This document shows positions 24,373-37,388 of a stretch of 60,000 nt of DNA, one piece after another. The notes below the pieces were generated by a model. That model saw only the letters and a list, made by a program, of their open reading frames with translations, was not told the DNA's origin and ran no database searches. Position 1 is the first letter of the stretch; every line of letters begins with the position of its first letter. The DNA is from Bugula neritina (taxonomy: Eukaryota; Bryozoa; Gymnolaemata; Cheilostomatida; Bugulidae), in contig OZ037769.1 in NCBI GenBank assembly GCA_964035545.1, positions 15,873,133 through 15,933,132 of the forward strand, in the 5' to 3' direction. A program made the translations under genes and the position numbers.

Positions 24373-25867
24373 CTGAACTATAATTAGGCTTAGAAGAAAT
24401 AAACACCAAATTTTTACAATTTATGCAAATAACTTATACAAGTAGAATTAATAAACAATGGTTTGTTTATAAAATGCAGCTGCTTCAGATATATCTGCGT
24501 GTATTTATACATGTTGCGTCAACAGTCAATTATTATGGAGAAATAAAGTAATGAAAGTTAAGGACGTGCACACACTATATGTTACATAAAAAGCAAGGTT
24601 ATGTTGTTTACAGTTTTCTCTTGCGTTATTATATCACAGTTTGAACAGGTGAGCAGCATTGTAAGATACTCTGATAAGAAATATAGCCTTAGGTTTAGCT
24701 AAACAGTCCCCCATCTGGTTGTCACAAGACGTTAGTTTGCTATAACTTCAAGCACCTGCATTAGCAGTTCATTTACAACATTTTGTTCTTTCTCTACATT
24801 AAGAAAGTGACTCAATATATAAGTTTCTTTTGTTTCAATTGTCACGTGACACAATCTCATGACAATTTATTTCTTCTCATCTGAAGTTTAGTTGCATGGT
24901 ACCCACTGTTGGAATGATGAGTTAGAATCAATGAAATATCTTATTATTACATAATTTTATTGCGAATAAACTAGATTCATTCCTTGGCCTGCCAACAGTA
25001 TAACAGGTTTGAAACTGTTTTTTATCTCTGATGGAACTGAAGAGTAAATATTTAAACTCCATCTTGGATTCTAAAAGGTATTGTATATATAGGCTATTCT
25101 TATCATCTGTCACTGTTTGTACATAAAGTTAATTAAGGTTATTAATATGCAGAGTGTTATCATTATATACACATCATGGGAGGCCTACAATGTACACATC
25201 CCTGCTATATACTGTTTATAGATAACTATAAAAACATTACAAATAATGGGACGCAGTTATGAAACTTTTCAAACTTTGAACTTCACCATGTTAAGTTATG
25301 CATAGCCTACGAATATATAACTTGTTTAAATAGAATAATCTTATCAAGGTACGTCTGCGGAGTTAACACTCCTTATATGGAGTGTTTTTCCTCCATAAAC
25401 ACGACACATGATGTGAGACGATGCCTCAAGCCACTCCTATAGTGTGCGAAGTTAGTGAGTGGAATAAGTTTATTAAATTAGGAAGTTAAAAAGAAGAAGC
25501 ACTTTGTATGTGATACTAACGCTGCTTCATCTTGGATCATTCAACACACATTATATTATGCAGAAATAATTTCTATAAGTAATAAGGTAAGACATACCAT
25601 CGTTGTATCTTATTATATTTATTTGGTTGAATATTTACTACCATATTTCTATACACAAAACTATACACACTATCCCTAAAGACTCTATAATAAGTAACAT
25701 ATATAATGTAGTATATATGGTGTATTTTATGTTATGGTATAATGCATGTCTGTCATCCATTTTGAAAAAGACATCGCTGCCAAACATTGTAAGATTAAAA
25801 ACCTTTTGTCTTTATTGATGACGTCACAGAATTATTGTGAAATTACCAATGTTATTGTTATTTTATG
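24373..25867. other. Intergenic between divergent ependymin-related and TPR genes
   Basis: No coding exon recognised. A small hairpin AACACTCC-TTATAT-GGAGTGTT lies near 25364. The first noncoding exon of the first nucleotidyltransferase-TPR gene should be here, but I cannot align it convincingly with the leader exon seen at 36996. Confidence 0.35.
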
Positions 25868-25963
25868 TAGTGTAGAGATATGATGTCAGTTTGAAAGTAT
25901 TTCCTGGAGAAGGTGTACAGAGGAAGTACAAGATACAGACAACTGAGTTAACAAACTTTGAAG
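25868..25963 (+). other. Probable noncoding leader exon of TPR gene 1
   Basis: Ends CAAACTTTGAAG|gtaaaa, matching CAAATTTGAAG|gtaaaa at the end of the leader exon of gene 2 (37273..37388) and at 59974. The left boundary is uncertain (an acceptor-like atgtag ends at 25870 and another ag follows at 25874-25875). The (TA)n tract starts 64 bp into the following intron. Confidence 0.35.
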
Positions 25964-26024
25964 GTAAAAACTGCGTGCTTATTTTGTTATTACATTTTTA
26001 TCTGGTTGCAGTACAACATTATGC

Positions 26025-26484
<460 letters not shown>

Positions 26485-26581
26485 TTATATATATTGATAT
26501 ATATATTTTTATTGTTATTTATTATTATATAAACACTCATTTATTATTCCAATACTCAGGTACAACATAACATGGTGAATC

Positions 26582-29500
26582 ATGGAGGAGTACATTGCTG
26601 AATTAGAGTTGCTTTTAATAAAACAATTGAGAAAAGCAGAAAAAACAAGAAACTGGGTTGACTTTGTCAAGGTACTACAATATATATTTTATGGTAGAAT
26701 ATATTAAAATACTATTTGAATTTGAGTAATATACCTAGTTGTTGAATTATAGCTAAAATAATATAACATATACAAATTACAGTAACGAATAAAATAATAT
26801 ATTACTCATTTGTAGACATAAACAATTAGTAAATTATTATAAAAAGTGATGATGCAGGACTTGCAGCAAATTAATTAGAACTCTGATCTACTTATAATAC
26901 TACAATAAAATAACTTTAATTATTTCTATAGAAAAGTTTATTTTGAGACAGTTGCTGCTAATTAAGCTTGAAACTAGATAACAGCTCTCTTAAAATGAAA
27001 GCCTCATTCAAAGACTGCAAATTTTCTCCTGCTGTGAAGATTTGGAAGAATTAAATCATATAAATTCACAAAGCTGGGTATTTACAAATATATATAGTAT
27101 AAGTTGGTCCCGAATCTTTCTTTACAAACTGAATATATTAATAATACAATTATTTAAGAAACTATAGGAATACAAATTTTTATTTTCTATTTTATAACTA
27201 TTATCTATAATAGGTATATACTGAACTTACTCGTTTCAAATAATTTTCAATTTTATTCTATTTACTGCCTTTGAGAGTTATCTGATTAATATCTAGTCAC
27301 TGGAGCCTCACAAAAACTTAGCTGCTGGAAAACAGCTGCACCTAGCTATATGGTTATACATAAAGCACCGTTGACAATTACAAAAATCATATAGTAGCTG
27401 TGCGTGTCGAAGACAGTGCTAGGGCCACACAACGCGATTTACACACGCGTGACATGCGAGAAAACCTGTTTAGCTCAAAAATGGGACGTTGTTTGCGAGT
27501 TTTCATGCAACTAACATGCTAAGCGAGAAGTAGGGAAGCTTGTGCGTGTTTGATCTAATTGGCTTATTATCATTTAGCGAGCACACTTTTTTATTTTAAT
27601 TTATGTTCTAGCTTTTATCGAACTAAATTAAAATAGTTTCATATAGTTTGCATTTCCACTTTTATAATATCTAAAGTCACTTTGTCGATGATGTAGTTTT
27701 AAAAACAAAAGTCTGTAGGCGAGCAGTAAAGTTTAACGCTAACATTATTATTGCTAATAAATTTCTGCAAACGAAGCACACTCATTGTGTGTAGCATATG
27801 TCTATAAACGGGTTTTATCGTACCTCACATGTGAGTAAATCGCGTCGTGTGGCCCTAACTGCACTGTACTAAAAATAAACTATAAAGTCAGTTGCAAGTA
27901 TCTCGGAGATTATACGGCTAAATTGCAACTACACAGAGTGAAGACCAGTTTTAGGGTCTCGGCAACACGTTTACAGAAAAAGATGGTGACTGTGAGAGTA
28001 GTTGCATGGAGGTTGAAACTTGTAGTCTGGGACTGCAGGGTGTTTCCTGAGCAGGGATAATCATTTTGATCATAACAACTTTCTATAATAATTATAGCAT
28101 CCACTACAAATCAAAATTTTACAGTTTAAATATTATAATAAACAATTCATGCATATGTTAAACAAATCTACCCTGTATATATTAAGCAGTTAACATAACC
28201 CATGACAAGTAACTAAATGCAGAAAACAGCATATATAGTAGTGAGTATAGCATATGCTAAGAATAAAAAAAGTTAATAAATTTTAAACAATATTCAGATA
28301 ATGTTAACAACTCAATAAATCAGATGATAGTTATTGGAATGTAGCGTTCTAGACTTTAACTATCTGTCTCCAAAACCGTAGTTGGCTTCTCACTTGCAAT
28401 CATCTTGGAAACCCTGTCTTGGAGTGCGAGGAATATTGGGTAGTTGGAGGTTACCAGTTGTAGTCTCAGACTGCTAATTGGTGTTACCTCGTGATAACAA
28501 CTTTACCAACCAGTCTCCCATAGTTTGAACCTCTTCATCCCAAAATATAAATAATTGAACAAAGTTAGCATGTAAACAATATTGAGCATGCGTAATTACC
28601 AAAAAACAGATGAAGATAATGCATATATATTATACTGGAAATAGCTATAGGAACATAGAATTAGCAGTTGCCTTTTACATGAACTTAATACTACTAATAA
28701 TCCAAGAACCAACTTCATGTTAATGTACAGTTACTCTAAAAATGCTATAGTGTAAAAATTGATCCTGTCAGGGTTGTGTATACGTTTTAGTATCTCCAGA
28801 TTGAAAAAGAAAACAAGTAAACGTCAAGATATAAAATTGAGTGTTAAAAGTTGATATAGTATTAACAATATTTTATTTAATTGACTTGCATTTTTTCAGT
28901 ATACTGCCGGTATTGATTCACCTTTCATTGTAAATGTTAAACAAATTTCAGTGTAGAGGAGTCAAAAAAATACTTTTTCCTTGAAGAGCAATTTTTGTTC
29001 TTGTAAACATAAGCAGTTGTCTTTCCTTTGTTATGTAGAGTCATGGAATAGCAAACCATCTGCAAAGCATAGATTCACAAAACAGTCAGAGATGGTACCA
29101 AAAAGTCTATGAAATAGAAAAAAATGGTACAAAGGAAAACATCCACTCACTTTTACAGAGCATCAAGAATTGACAAGACAACACAAACAACAACTTAAAG
29201 AATACCGAGAGAATACAATCATTAACTTTGACAGTTTGAATAGTGATGTAGAGTTGTTGGACATAGACAATGTGTTTAGTGATGCTAATTTAGAAATATC
29301 TAATCGGTTGTCTAATGATGTGTTTGCAAGTAGTGAGGAGTGTTCCAAAGCATTTGCAGAGTTTTCTTGTTCTATATTTAAATCAAGTAGAGAGTTGCTT
29401 AAAGGGTATCAAGTGGAGCCACCCTGTGATTTTGCTGTAGTTGCTTTGGGCTCAGTAGCTCGTGGTGAGGCAACCCCATATTCTGACCTTGAATACGCAT

Positions 29501-32500
29501 TTCTCATTGAAAATGAGAATGAGAAAGATTATTTCACTCAGCTGGCTGTTGACACATATTTTAGAATAACTAACCTCAACGAGTCCCCATTGAAAACCTT
29601 CAACATTAAAGTTGAAAACTCTCCTGACTGTCTCAGTGAGATCTGTCCAGTAGGATATAGAATAGATGGTCTGACACCAAATGCTGGTAACATACCAACA
29701 GGAAATGGATTGGGTAGATCTCTCACCTTCACAGTTGAAGAAGCAGTGAAATTGTACAAAGAGGAAGTGATGTCACCATCTGGAGAACTAGCTAGTCTTT
29801 CGGATCTGCTCATGACATCGCAGCTGATATACTGTTCTGATGATGGAGCACAGTTACATGACAGATTTATGAAAGAAATAGCTACATATGAGAAAGTCAC
29901 AGCTCAGAATGATCCTAAAATCAAACAGAAGAGATTGGAGAGACTTTCTCTAGATTTAGAAAAATATGATTTCCTCCCAGAGTTTGAATTTACAACTTTT
30001 GTTGGTGAAGATGTGAAGGTAAAAGAAGACATTTTCCGTTACATCACTCTGTTGGCTACTAATCTGAACATTGCTCTTTGTTTTCAACTAAACTTTCCAT
30101 GGAAGGTTTATGAGGCACTTTATCAGTCCGAGATGATTTCTAAAGGAAACTTGAGATACCTTCACATTATCCTTGGACTCTCAATATACATGAGAACTAT
30201 GGCATATATCATGATGGGAACTCAAAAAGCTGAAATCTTACTGAGTACTCCAACTGCTGAAATGAAAAGTGGAAATGAAAGACACAAACATTACTATGTA
30301 CCTAGAAAAATATTTGTGACATATGGATCAATACTGATTCCAATAAAGCAATCCCTCATATCAAGTATGAACAAAGGAAATAGGCTACTGTCAGCATTCA
30401 AGGAAAAGAGTGTGAGTGAATACCTAAAATTAGTGATTCCCAGTGACTTGGTGACAGATAAACATGATTATATGACAATTTGTGAGGTACTGTGTTATGT
30501 TAAAGACAGAAACACAGCCTTAAAGTACATATCTGCTGATTCAGGTGTTGATATCAGAAGTGTAGGGTATGAGGAGTTTGTGAAATGTATAAGATCAAAA
30601 TACAGTACAAACAAGTCAGACTTTCTAGAGAAAAAGTATTTGGAAATGTGCTGTCATTTGCTGACTAACAGTACCCATTATAGTAGTGCTATCGACTACC
30701 TAAGTTGGTTAATCAGTTATGAAACAAATTGGTTTAGTATACTGCAACGTAAGAGGCTGATAGCTGACTGTATGAACAAACTGAGTAGATATAAATCTGC
30801 TAGAAATATTCTCAATCAGATAAAGTCTACACTAGAAGAAGAGCTCATGATAGACAAGAACACATCTCTCACTGAGTACATACTAAGAAAGGTAGACACT
30901 TCTACTAAATTGCCACAGTATATGCTACATTTCTTTCAATTCACATCTGATCTCTTCCACTCACTGGGTGACACTAATATTCACTTATCAAATCTAGCTG
31001 AAGCTAAGTCTTACCTGATGCAGTCTCTTTCTATTAGCAGAGCATTGTGTGAAAAGAATGTTTTAGATTATAGTGCAAGAAAAAACAAGATAATGGAATC
31101 AATTATTAGGAGCAGCTTAGGAACTGTGTATTCACAGGAGGGTGCATATAGCACAGCATTAGAATATTACACAAAGTCAATAGAGATGATGAAAGCTGTT
31201 TATGGTGAACATACAAACCACTCTAATATAGCTAGCAGCTATGGCAATATTGGTGATGTACACAGACAACTAGGTAACTATGACACAGCACTAGAATATT
31301 GCACCAAGTCAATAGAGATGAAAAAAGCTGTTTATGGTGAACATACAAACCACTCTAGTATAGCTATCAGCTATGGCAATATTGGTGATGTACACAGACA
31401 ACTAGGTAACTATGACACAGCACTAGAATATTGCACCAAGTCAATAGAGATGAAAAAAGCTGTTTATGGTGAACATACAAACCACTCTAGTATAGCTATA
31501 AACTATAATAATATTGGTAATGTACACAGACAACTAGGTAACTATAACACAGCATTAGAGTATTTCACCAAGTCAATGGAGATGGTGAAAGCTGTTTATG
31601 GTGAACATACAAACCACTCTAGTATAGCTGCCAACTATGGTAATATTGGTGATGTACACAGAAAACTAGGTAACTATGACACAGCACTAGAATATCACAC
31701 CAAGTCAATGGAGATGATGAAAGCTGTTTATGGTGAACATACAAACCACTCTAGCATAGCTATCAGCTATAATGATATTGGTAGTGTACACATACAACTA
31801 GGTAACTATGACACAGCACTAGAATATTGCACCAAGTCACTGGAGATGAGGAAATTTGTTTATGGTGAACATACAAACAACTCTAGTATAGCTATCAGCT
31901 ATATTACTATTGGTAATGTACACAAACAACTAGGTAACTATGACACAGCACTAGAATATCACACCAAGTCAATGAAGATGATGAAAGCTGTTTATGGTGA
32001 AGGTTCAGCACATCCTGGTCTTGTAACTGTGATCTCTTCCATTATAGACATCTATTTAATATACAAGAGATATGAAGACTGTCTGTCCCTTTGCTATACT
32101 CCTGTACTGAGTAATCAATGTCTGACTAAAGTCCTCAACAGAATATCAGCAGATTACATCAAATCATCAAACTACAGAAGAGCTGCTCAGTTTCTGCAGA
32201 TTGCTATTTCTAAAGCTGCTGATCATAGCATGCAGCAGGCTGACAACTACCACCAGATGGGTAAATGTTATATGCTGATGTCATCATACAAGAAGAGTTG
32301 GTGTTGGTTGCACTCTGCTCTCTGCCTGTATCAGTCCTTCCCCAAAACCGGGAAGGCCATTTTGTCTCTTGGGCAAGTTCACCTATCTATATCCCATCTA
32401 CTTCTGCACACTGGTCATGTGACTCAGTCTCTTGAATATTGTCAAAGATCTCTTGACAATTTTAACAATCTCCCTGATGTCAATACAAACTCTGCTGTCA

Positions 32501-32574
32501 AATATCTGAAGACAGACCTTCTGCAACTCTCTGACTCATTGCGTCTTATTAAAATCTTAACCAATCACTTTTAG
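26582..32574 (+). CDS. Nucleotidyltransferase-TPR protein, tandem copy 1 (frameshifted near N-terminus)
   Basis: Start exon 26560..26671 (ATG at 26582, 30 codons, MEEYIAELELLL...WVDFVK, donor AAG|gtacta) and terminal exon 29039..32574 (acceptor ttatgtag). The long open frame carries FAVVALGSVARGEATPYSDL then EYAFL: the hG[GS]-x(10)-DhE pattern of nucleotidyltransferases, closest to the DUF294/GlnD type. A helical segment follows (KEDIFRYITLLATNLNIALC). Then come seven 44-residue kinesin-light-chain-like TPR units (TALEYxTKSxEMxKAVYGEH, TNHSxIAxSYGNIGDVHRQL, GNYD) at about 31150-32000 and weaker TPRs to the end. Compared with copies 2 and 3, an in-frame GGT insertion and a one-base loss in GAAATAGAAAAAAATGG shift the frame, so reading from the start exon stops at 29171-29173. 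The next Met in the long frame is past the nucleotidyltransferase motif. It is a pseudogene, a sequencing error, or uses an unseen start. The cellular role is not known to me. Confidence 0.85.
27420..27857. mobile_element. MITE, 438 bp, TAGGGCCACAC family
   Basis: Ends TAGGGCCACACAACGCGATT and, inverted on the right, TAGGGCCACACGACGCGATT; outer TA on both sides. The interior (TGTTTGATCTAATTGGCTTA; GCGAGCAGTAAAGTTTAACG) is shared with the copy at 39951. In the intron of TPR gene 1. Confidence 0.8.
28000..29038. repeat. Intronic segment shared with TPR gene 3
   Basis: From about 28405 (GGAAACCCTGTCTTGGAGTG) to the terminal exon this intron is nearly identical to 50138-50779. A related module (TTGTAGTCTGxGACTGCA ... 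GATAACAACTTT) also occurs at about 28018-28085, 28455-28505 and, in gene 2, at 39260-39335. No coding function seen. Confidence 0.7.
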
Positions 32575-33700
32575 GAAAAATGCTCACCACACACCTAGTC
32601 TCCAGCAAGATTTTCAAGCTAGAATTTGCTTTCCCTTGGCCGACATTTTCTTCGTTTCGTGTATCTTGTGTGGACCCTGTGTGTTGTGATGCTTTCAGCA
32701 TGCCGACAGTTATGCCATCAGTTCTTTAGTTGTTGATTCTGGTTTCACACATATGTATATAGAAATATGGTACTTTCATTGCCGTAGAGTTTCATGGCTC
32801 TATTTTTACATATACATGTAGATCTTTTATAGATTAAAATTATTATAATTCTTTAGTTTCCTGTGTTGTTTTACTACTTACAATATATTTGCTATACCCT
32901 GGGAAAGCAGTTTTGGTTAGTCTTATATAACTCAAGTTTTAAACTTGATTATAGTGACATTTGTGATTGTTATTGCAACGACATGATTGATGTTATATAA
33001 CTTTTTATATTATTGTATGCTTTACTGTCTTGTATATTTTACCCACAATGCTTTTGGTAGTTATAATCAACTTCCTGCATGACTATGAGCTAGAAGACTT
33101 TCTTATCAAAATATTATTTACTCTTTCGGAGCTTACCTTTTTCTTTTTCCTGTTTTCTTCCATCATTTGAGTAAATTGTATCTTTAACATTATTCTACTT
33201 ATGATGCATTTTATGCCACATTTTGTTTAAAGTTAATTTTGAAATTCAGAAAGCTTTTTTAGTTTCATAAAAAATATATTTTTTGTAATTTTTGCACTGA
33301 TTTTAATTCATGCTATCTTATTGTGTTGCAGTATGTATTTAATAGTATTAGTAAATATATCTTATGTTATGCAAACATTATTCACTTCTGTATTAGTTTG
33401 AATTTAAATTTAGTTCTTCATAGCAGATGTGTGCCAAAATGTGATATCTAAACATTTTCCTAAAACAAGTAACATGTTAAAACAGATCTGAACAGTGTGA
33501 AGATACGTCTAGCAACAAACATATGACCTATATATTATTATACTGTATACATACACTGTCAACCACAGAAACTTTCTTTTGTACTCTTCTGATATCAACA
33601 TTATTTGCTCCAGAATAGGCTCTAAAAAAGAAATTAATAAATTTAGTTAATAAATAATAATATAAAGGAGGTGCATGTTTTGAGTTTTGTGCTTCTAATT
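32575..33700 (+). other. Conserved 3' region of TPR gene 1
   Basis: Begins GGAAAAATGCTCACCACACA and is shared with 44226-45180 and 54314-55445, probably 3' UTR plus flank. The three stops lie at the same place. ATTAAA near 32835 may be a poly(A) signal. The gene 2 copy has lost about 100 bases around 33030-33090. Confidence 0.6.
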
Positions 33701-34406
33701 ACATTACACTAACTATTCATATAGTAATATACCCAAAGAGTATACAATACATACATTACACTGACTATTCATATAATTATATACCCAAAGAGTATATACA
33801 ATACATACAATACCCTGATTATTCATATAATAATATACCCAAAGAGTATATACAATACATACAATACACTGACTATTCATATCATAATATACCCAAAGAG
33901 TATACAATACACTGATTATTCATATAATAATAATATACCCAAAGAGTATACAATACACTGATTAGTCATATAATAATAATATACCCAAAGAGTATACAAT
34001 ACACTGATTATTCATATAATAATATACCCAAGGAGTATACAATACATACAATACACTGACTATTCATATAATAATATACCCAAAGAGCATGCAATACATA
34101 AATTACACTGATTATTAATATAATAATATATCCAAAGTGTATACAATACATACAATACACTGACTATTCATATAATAATATACCCAAAGAGTATACAATA
34201 CATACAATACACTGAATATTCATATAATAATATACCCAAAGAGTATACAATACATACAATACACTGAATATTCATATAATAATATACCCAAAGAGTATAC
34301 AATACATACAATACACTGAATATTCATATAATAATATACCCAAAGAGTATACAATACATACAATACACTGACTATTCATATATAATAATATACCCAAAGA
34401 GTATAC
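33701..34406. repeat. 52-bp minisatellite, array 1
   Basis: Units of the type ACACTGACTATTCATATAAT, then AATATACCCAAAGAGTATAC, then AATACATACAAT. The full period is 52 bp; some units are shortened to about 43-46 bp. Arrays of the same unit lie at 45186 and 55450, at the same distance behind genes 2 and 3. Confidence 0.92.
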
Positions 34407-35068
34407 ATATATGATAAGCTATTAAATGTAAAGAGATATATTTCTATATATTACTATTAGAGAATGAGTCATGAAAACTTCTAGAATTTCTTATGGAATC
34501 CTTACTTAGAGTCAAGTGGACAAGTATTTATAAGTTGATAAGTTATACTCTGCAGCGTACTTAAATCAGTGAGAAGATAACTTTTAAAAGCTGTACTGAC
34601 AGTCACTTTGTTCTGACAGTCAATGTGTAGTGAGTGTAACCAAGACTGTGGTGTGACTTATATAGTGACTGTTCATGCAATGTGACTCTGTAGTGACAAT
34701 TACTGTTATACATTAAAGTACATGTCAACCCTCTGAAGTTGAAGAGAAATTTGTGAATATTTCACTAGCTAACCACTACTTACAAACTGTTAACAATGCA
34801 AAATAAAAATTAAAAAATATATTATGCAAACAACTACAAGATTTTAGGAAAAATAATTCATGAGCCAATAGACTGAGTCATCAGATTCTCCTCATATAGA
34901 GTTATCTTCCCATGTCTCACATGTAGACTAGAGAAAGTAGAGTATACACATATATTATATATAGAGTATACTTGTTCAGTATGAGAGATTATCATTATAT
35001 TACAATATACTCTGAGTGCAGTTAGATACACCATCTTGAAGTAAGGAGTGGATAGAATATTACAGTAC
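34407..35068. other. Conserved flank between minisatellite and PPxY exon
   Basis: Shared with 45750-46828 and 56170-57222, although the latter two have about 350-400 extra bases (for example GCATTATGCACAGGAT near 46298 and 56697). Partner exons for the minus-strand PPxY exon should lie here, but I could not find a convincing one. Confidence 0.4.
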
Positions 35069-35227
35069 CTGGAGGGGGAGGTGGGTACTGACTAATGTAG
35101 TCAGCTGTCTGTCCAGTAGAGGGTGCTGCCCTGTTGATGGGTGGAAGACGACCTTGAGGATAATGTTGTTGAGACTGAGAGTATGTTGGAGGAAGTCGTC
35201 TGCTGTTATGGTGACTCATCTCTTGTT
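35069..35227 (-). CDS. Proline-rich PPxY exon, copy 1 (5' end of an unidentified minus-strand gene)
   Basis: Acceptor cttctgcttctttag, eight bases, then ATG at 35219 and 50 codons ending PPPPP-G at donor CCAG|gtactg (phase 1). The peptide starts MSHHNSRRLPPTYSQSQQHY, includes PQGRLPPINRAAPSTGQTAD and ends QYPPPPPG. LPPTY is a PPxY motif of the kind bound by WW domains. The frame is preserved in the copies at 46829 and 57223 with few changes, suggesting a real exon. The next exon is not recognised, so the full protein is unknown. It points away from the leader exon of TPR gene 2, so the two may share a control region. Confidence 0.55.
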
Positions 35228-35694
35228 CTAAAGAAGCAGAAGAGTAGAGTATAGTCTGCTAGTTAGGTGACACTATAGCAGTGCAACCACTTGTTATTCA
35301 GTGTCACAGCTGCAGACAGATGAGTAGATTTTAGTTTGCTAGTCATGTTAAACACAGGCAGTGCTACATATATACTTGTTCTTTAGTGTCAAATACTAAA
35401 ACAACAAATAATTTGTTAGTAAAGATATCATTTCTTTTAAAAGTATATAGTATAATAAAGGTTATATTTTACGTTGTCACATAATAATATAATGAAATAC
35501 TAAATTGTCCTCAGCTGAGTTATGATAAAATACACAGAATACTAAAACATAATAAATATGTGAACTAAAACAACAATTAATCAGAATACAGAGTTTAGTG
35601 TGCACTTTGCATCAGTCTCTCTTAAGTGTAATTCTCTCCAAGGATATGATAATAACTAGCTGGCTGCATAAGCTCCATATCATGTACATTTCAT

Positions 35695-35765
35695 CAACAA
35701 CATGGCAGCATTTCACTAACAACATGGCAGTATTTCACCAACAACATGGCAGCATTTCACCAACA
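35695..35765. repeat. Short 21-bp tandem repeat
   Basis: Three units of AACATGGCAGCATTTCACCA with small changes; recurs at 58193..58265. Confidence 0.75.
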
Positions 35766-36116
35766 CCTTCCAGTCAGCTGCTAGTCTCAGTGACTGAGTA
35801 TAGTACCTGTGTATATCAGATGTTTCTGTCAGTCAGACTTGAGTCATTGTGAGTCATCTTATCACAAGTAGTATATTAACATTTGCATGTTATTGTATGT
35901 TTAGTATGTCAAATGTATCTACGCTTGCATATGTACTAAGCAGTATTACAATATATTGAATGTAAACTAAAGAAAAAATGCAATCATATAAAAATTTGCT
36001 GCGCCATTGCCATGAAATTGGCTTTTATAATTATTTTGTGTTTTTATACTCAATTGTGTGGAAATCATCCATAAAGTCAGTATTTGATAGTTATATAGGA
36101 CTGCTGCTGTATGCAT

Positions 36117-36152
36117 AGAGTTATCTTCTCACTATTGACAGGGGAGATAACT
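36117..36152. repeat. Hairpin GAGTTATCT/AGATAACTC
   Basis: A nine-base perfect stem around an 18-base loop; also at about 58625. GAGATAAC/GTTATCTC words recur at 34900, 38650 and 46660, as in a decayed inverted-repeat element. Confidence 0.5.
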
Positions 36153-36871
36153 CCTAGTCCCATGCTAAATATTTATGTGGTCTGTTGCTATACTATAGAA
36201 AGGGGATAAATCATATATCTGCATGTAAGCAGTCTCTGTTACCACTGGCTGCCATCTCATAGACTTTGTTTCTAAACTAAGTTGTAAAACAGCTCACTAG
36301 CTACTTGTAAAGGCAGCATAGCCAATTTGATATATTATATACAATTATGGCTTCAAGCTTCAATTATTGCTTTAAGAAACCCCCACATGTTCTCATGCTA
36401 TAATCAAAGTTTAAACAAAAATTGGCTGCATGCTCTCACTTCATGATCAGCATTGTATTCTGGGTATTTAGGTCACTGTAATCTGTATATTATCTGCAAA
36501 CCTGGATGTAGACATGGTGGGTAGAATTTCCTGGTAACACAGAGATAGCTATCCCTGGTTAATGTTATATGAACTAATTAAATAAACATGATTGAAATTG
36601 TATACTTGCAGTGTTTCTCATTACATAAACACTGCCAACTGCTAAATTTCTCAAATCATATGACTAACATTATAGTTTAAAGGTTAGTGGAGTTTAGCCA
36701 GTAATTAGCCAACCAGCTTTCCCCAAGCTGGATGTTGCTTTTAACTTAGTTCATATATGTTCAAAGGCTGTGGTTGAGAAGGCTTATATAGATAGACACA
36801 CCAATACTAGAATATTGAGAGTATTATCTGTTTGAACTCATGTTTGTAGCGAGTCTATTATATACAGAGTA

Positions 36872-36879
36872 TTTATAAA
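36872..36879 (+). promoter_or_regulatory. TATA-like box upstream of TPR gene 2 leader
   Basis: TTTATAAA with the context CAGAGTATTTATAAAC, conserved at 59392. It lies about 120 bp before the donor that ends the first leader exon. Inferred promoter. Confidence 0.4.
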
Positions 36880-36901
36880 CTTGTTCTGAGACTGTTTGAG
36901 T

Positions 36902-36996
36902 TATATATTACAGCTGTCATTATTATTCATATCAGAGCAGAATAACTACAACTTCAGCTTCTTCTCACTTAACCTTTCTGGTGCAGGTTTCACAAG
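36902..36996 (+). other. Probable noncoding leader exon A of TPR gene 2
   Basis: Contains ACAACTTCAGCTTCTTCTCA and ends TTTCACAAG|gtaagc, a strong donor. The start is estimated from the TATA-like box. Conserved at about 59420..59516. Confidence 0.45.
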
Positions 36997-37272
36997 GTAA
37001 GCTGGTGTTATTTCTTGTTAGTTTGTTTATTATCATTACTTCATGGTCATGCAATGCATCTCAAAGCATGTAAAATTGCTGATATTATTTTAAATATTGT
37101 CTCCGTTGTGTATTTATACTATGTTAGCCTCATTTGAAATCCTCAAGCCATAGGAATTGTGTGTTGAATATAGCTGTTATGAAAACAGCTATTATCAACT
37201 ACAAGAATTACTCCTGATGTCATCATGTAATAAACTAATAATAAAATAAGTAACATGATATATACTTTATAG

Positions 37273-37388
37273 ACACATGGGGGTGCTGGTGTGGAATATT
37301 TTCTGCTAAACTGAAGAGCTTCTATATAGGAGAAAATTTGCGTAAAAAGTGAAGAAGCGCTATATAAAGTGAATCAACAAATTTGAAG
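37273..37388 (+). other. Probable noncoding leader exon B of TPR gene 2
   Basis: Acceptor ctttatag; starts ACACATGGGGGTGCTGG and ends CAAATTTGAAG|gtaaaa. A homologue with a damaged donor lies at 59875..59974 and a diverged one ends at 25963. Noncoding because the following exon carries its own start. Confidence 0.45.

Noticed and set aside
29170-29172. Start codon of the long TPR frames at 29170, 41085 and 50909
   Set aside because: The codon there is TTG, and the frame extends upstream through TFTEHQEL to a splice acceptor in copies 2 and 3; in copy 1 the upstream extension is frameshifted. The real start is in a separate upstream exon.
29538-29900. Minus-strand open frames inside the TPR gene exons (also 41367-41728, 51191-51639, 51948-52250, 52770-52964)
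   Set aside because: They are antisense shadows of the long plus-strand exon, conserved only because that exon is conserved.
33701-34406. Minisatellite arrays as a CRISPR array or as a coding repeat (frames reading YTLWVYYYMN)
   Set aside because: Repeats are contiguous without unique spacers, the genome is eukaryotic, and the frames exist only because the unit is repeated.
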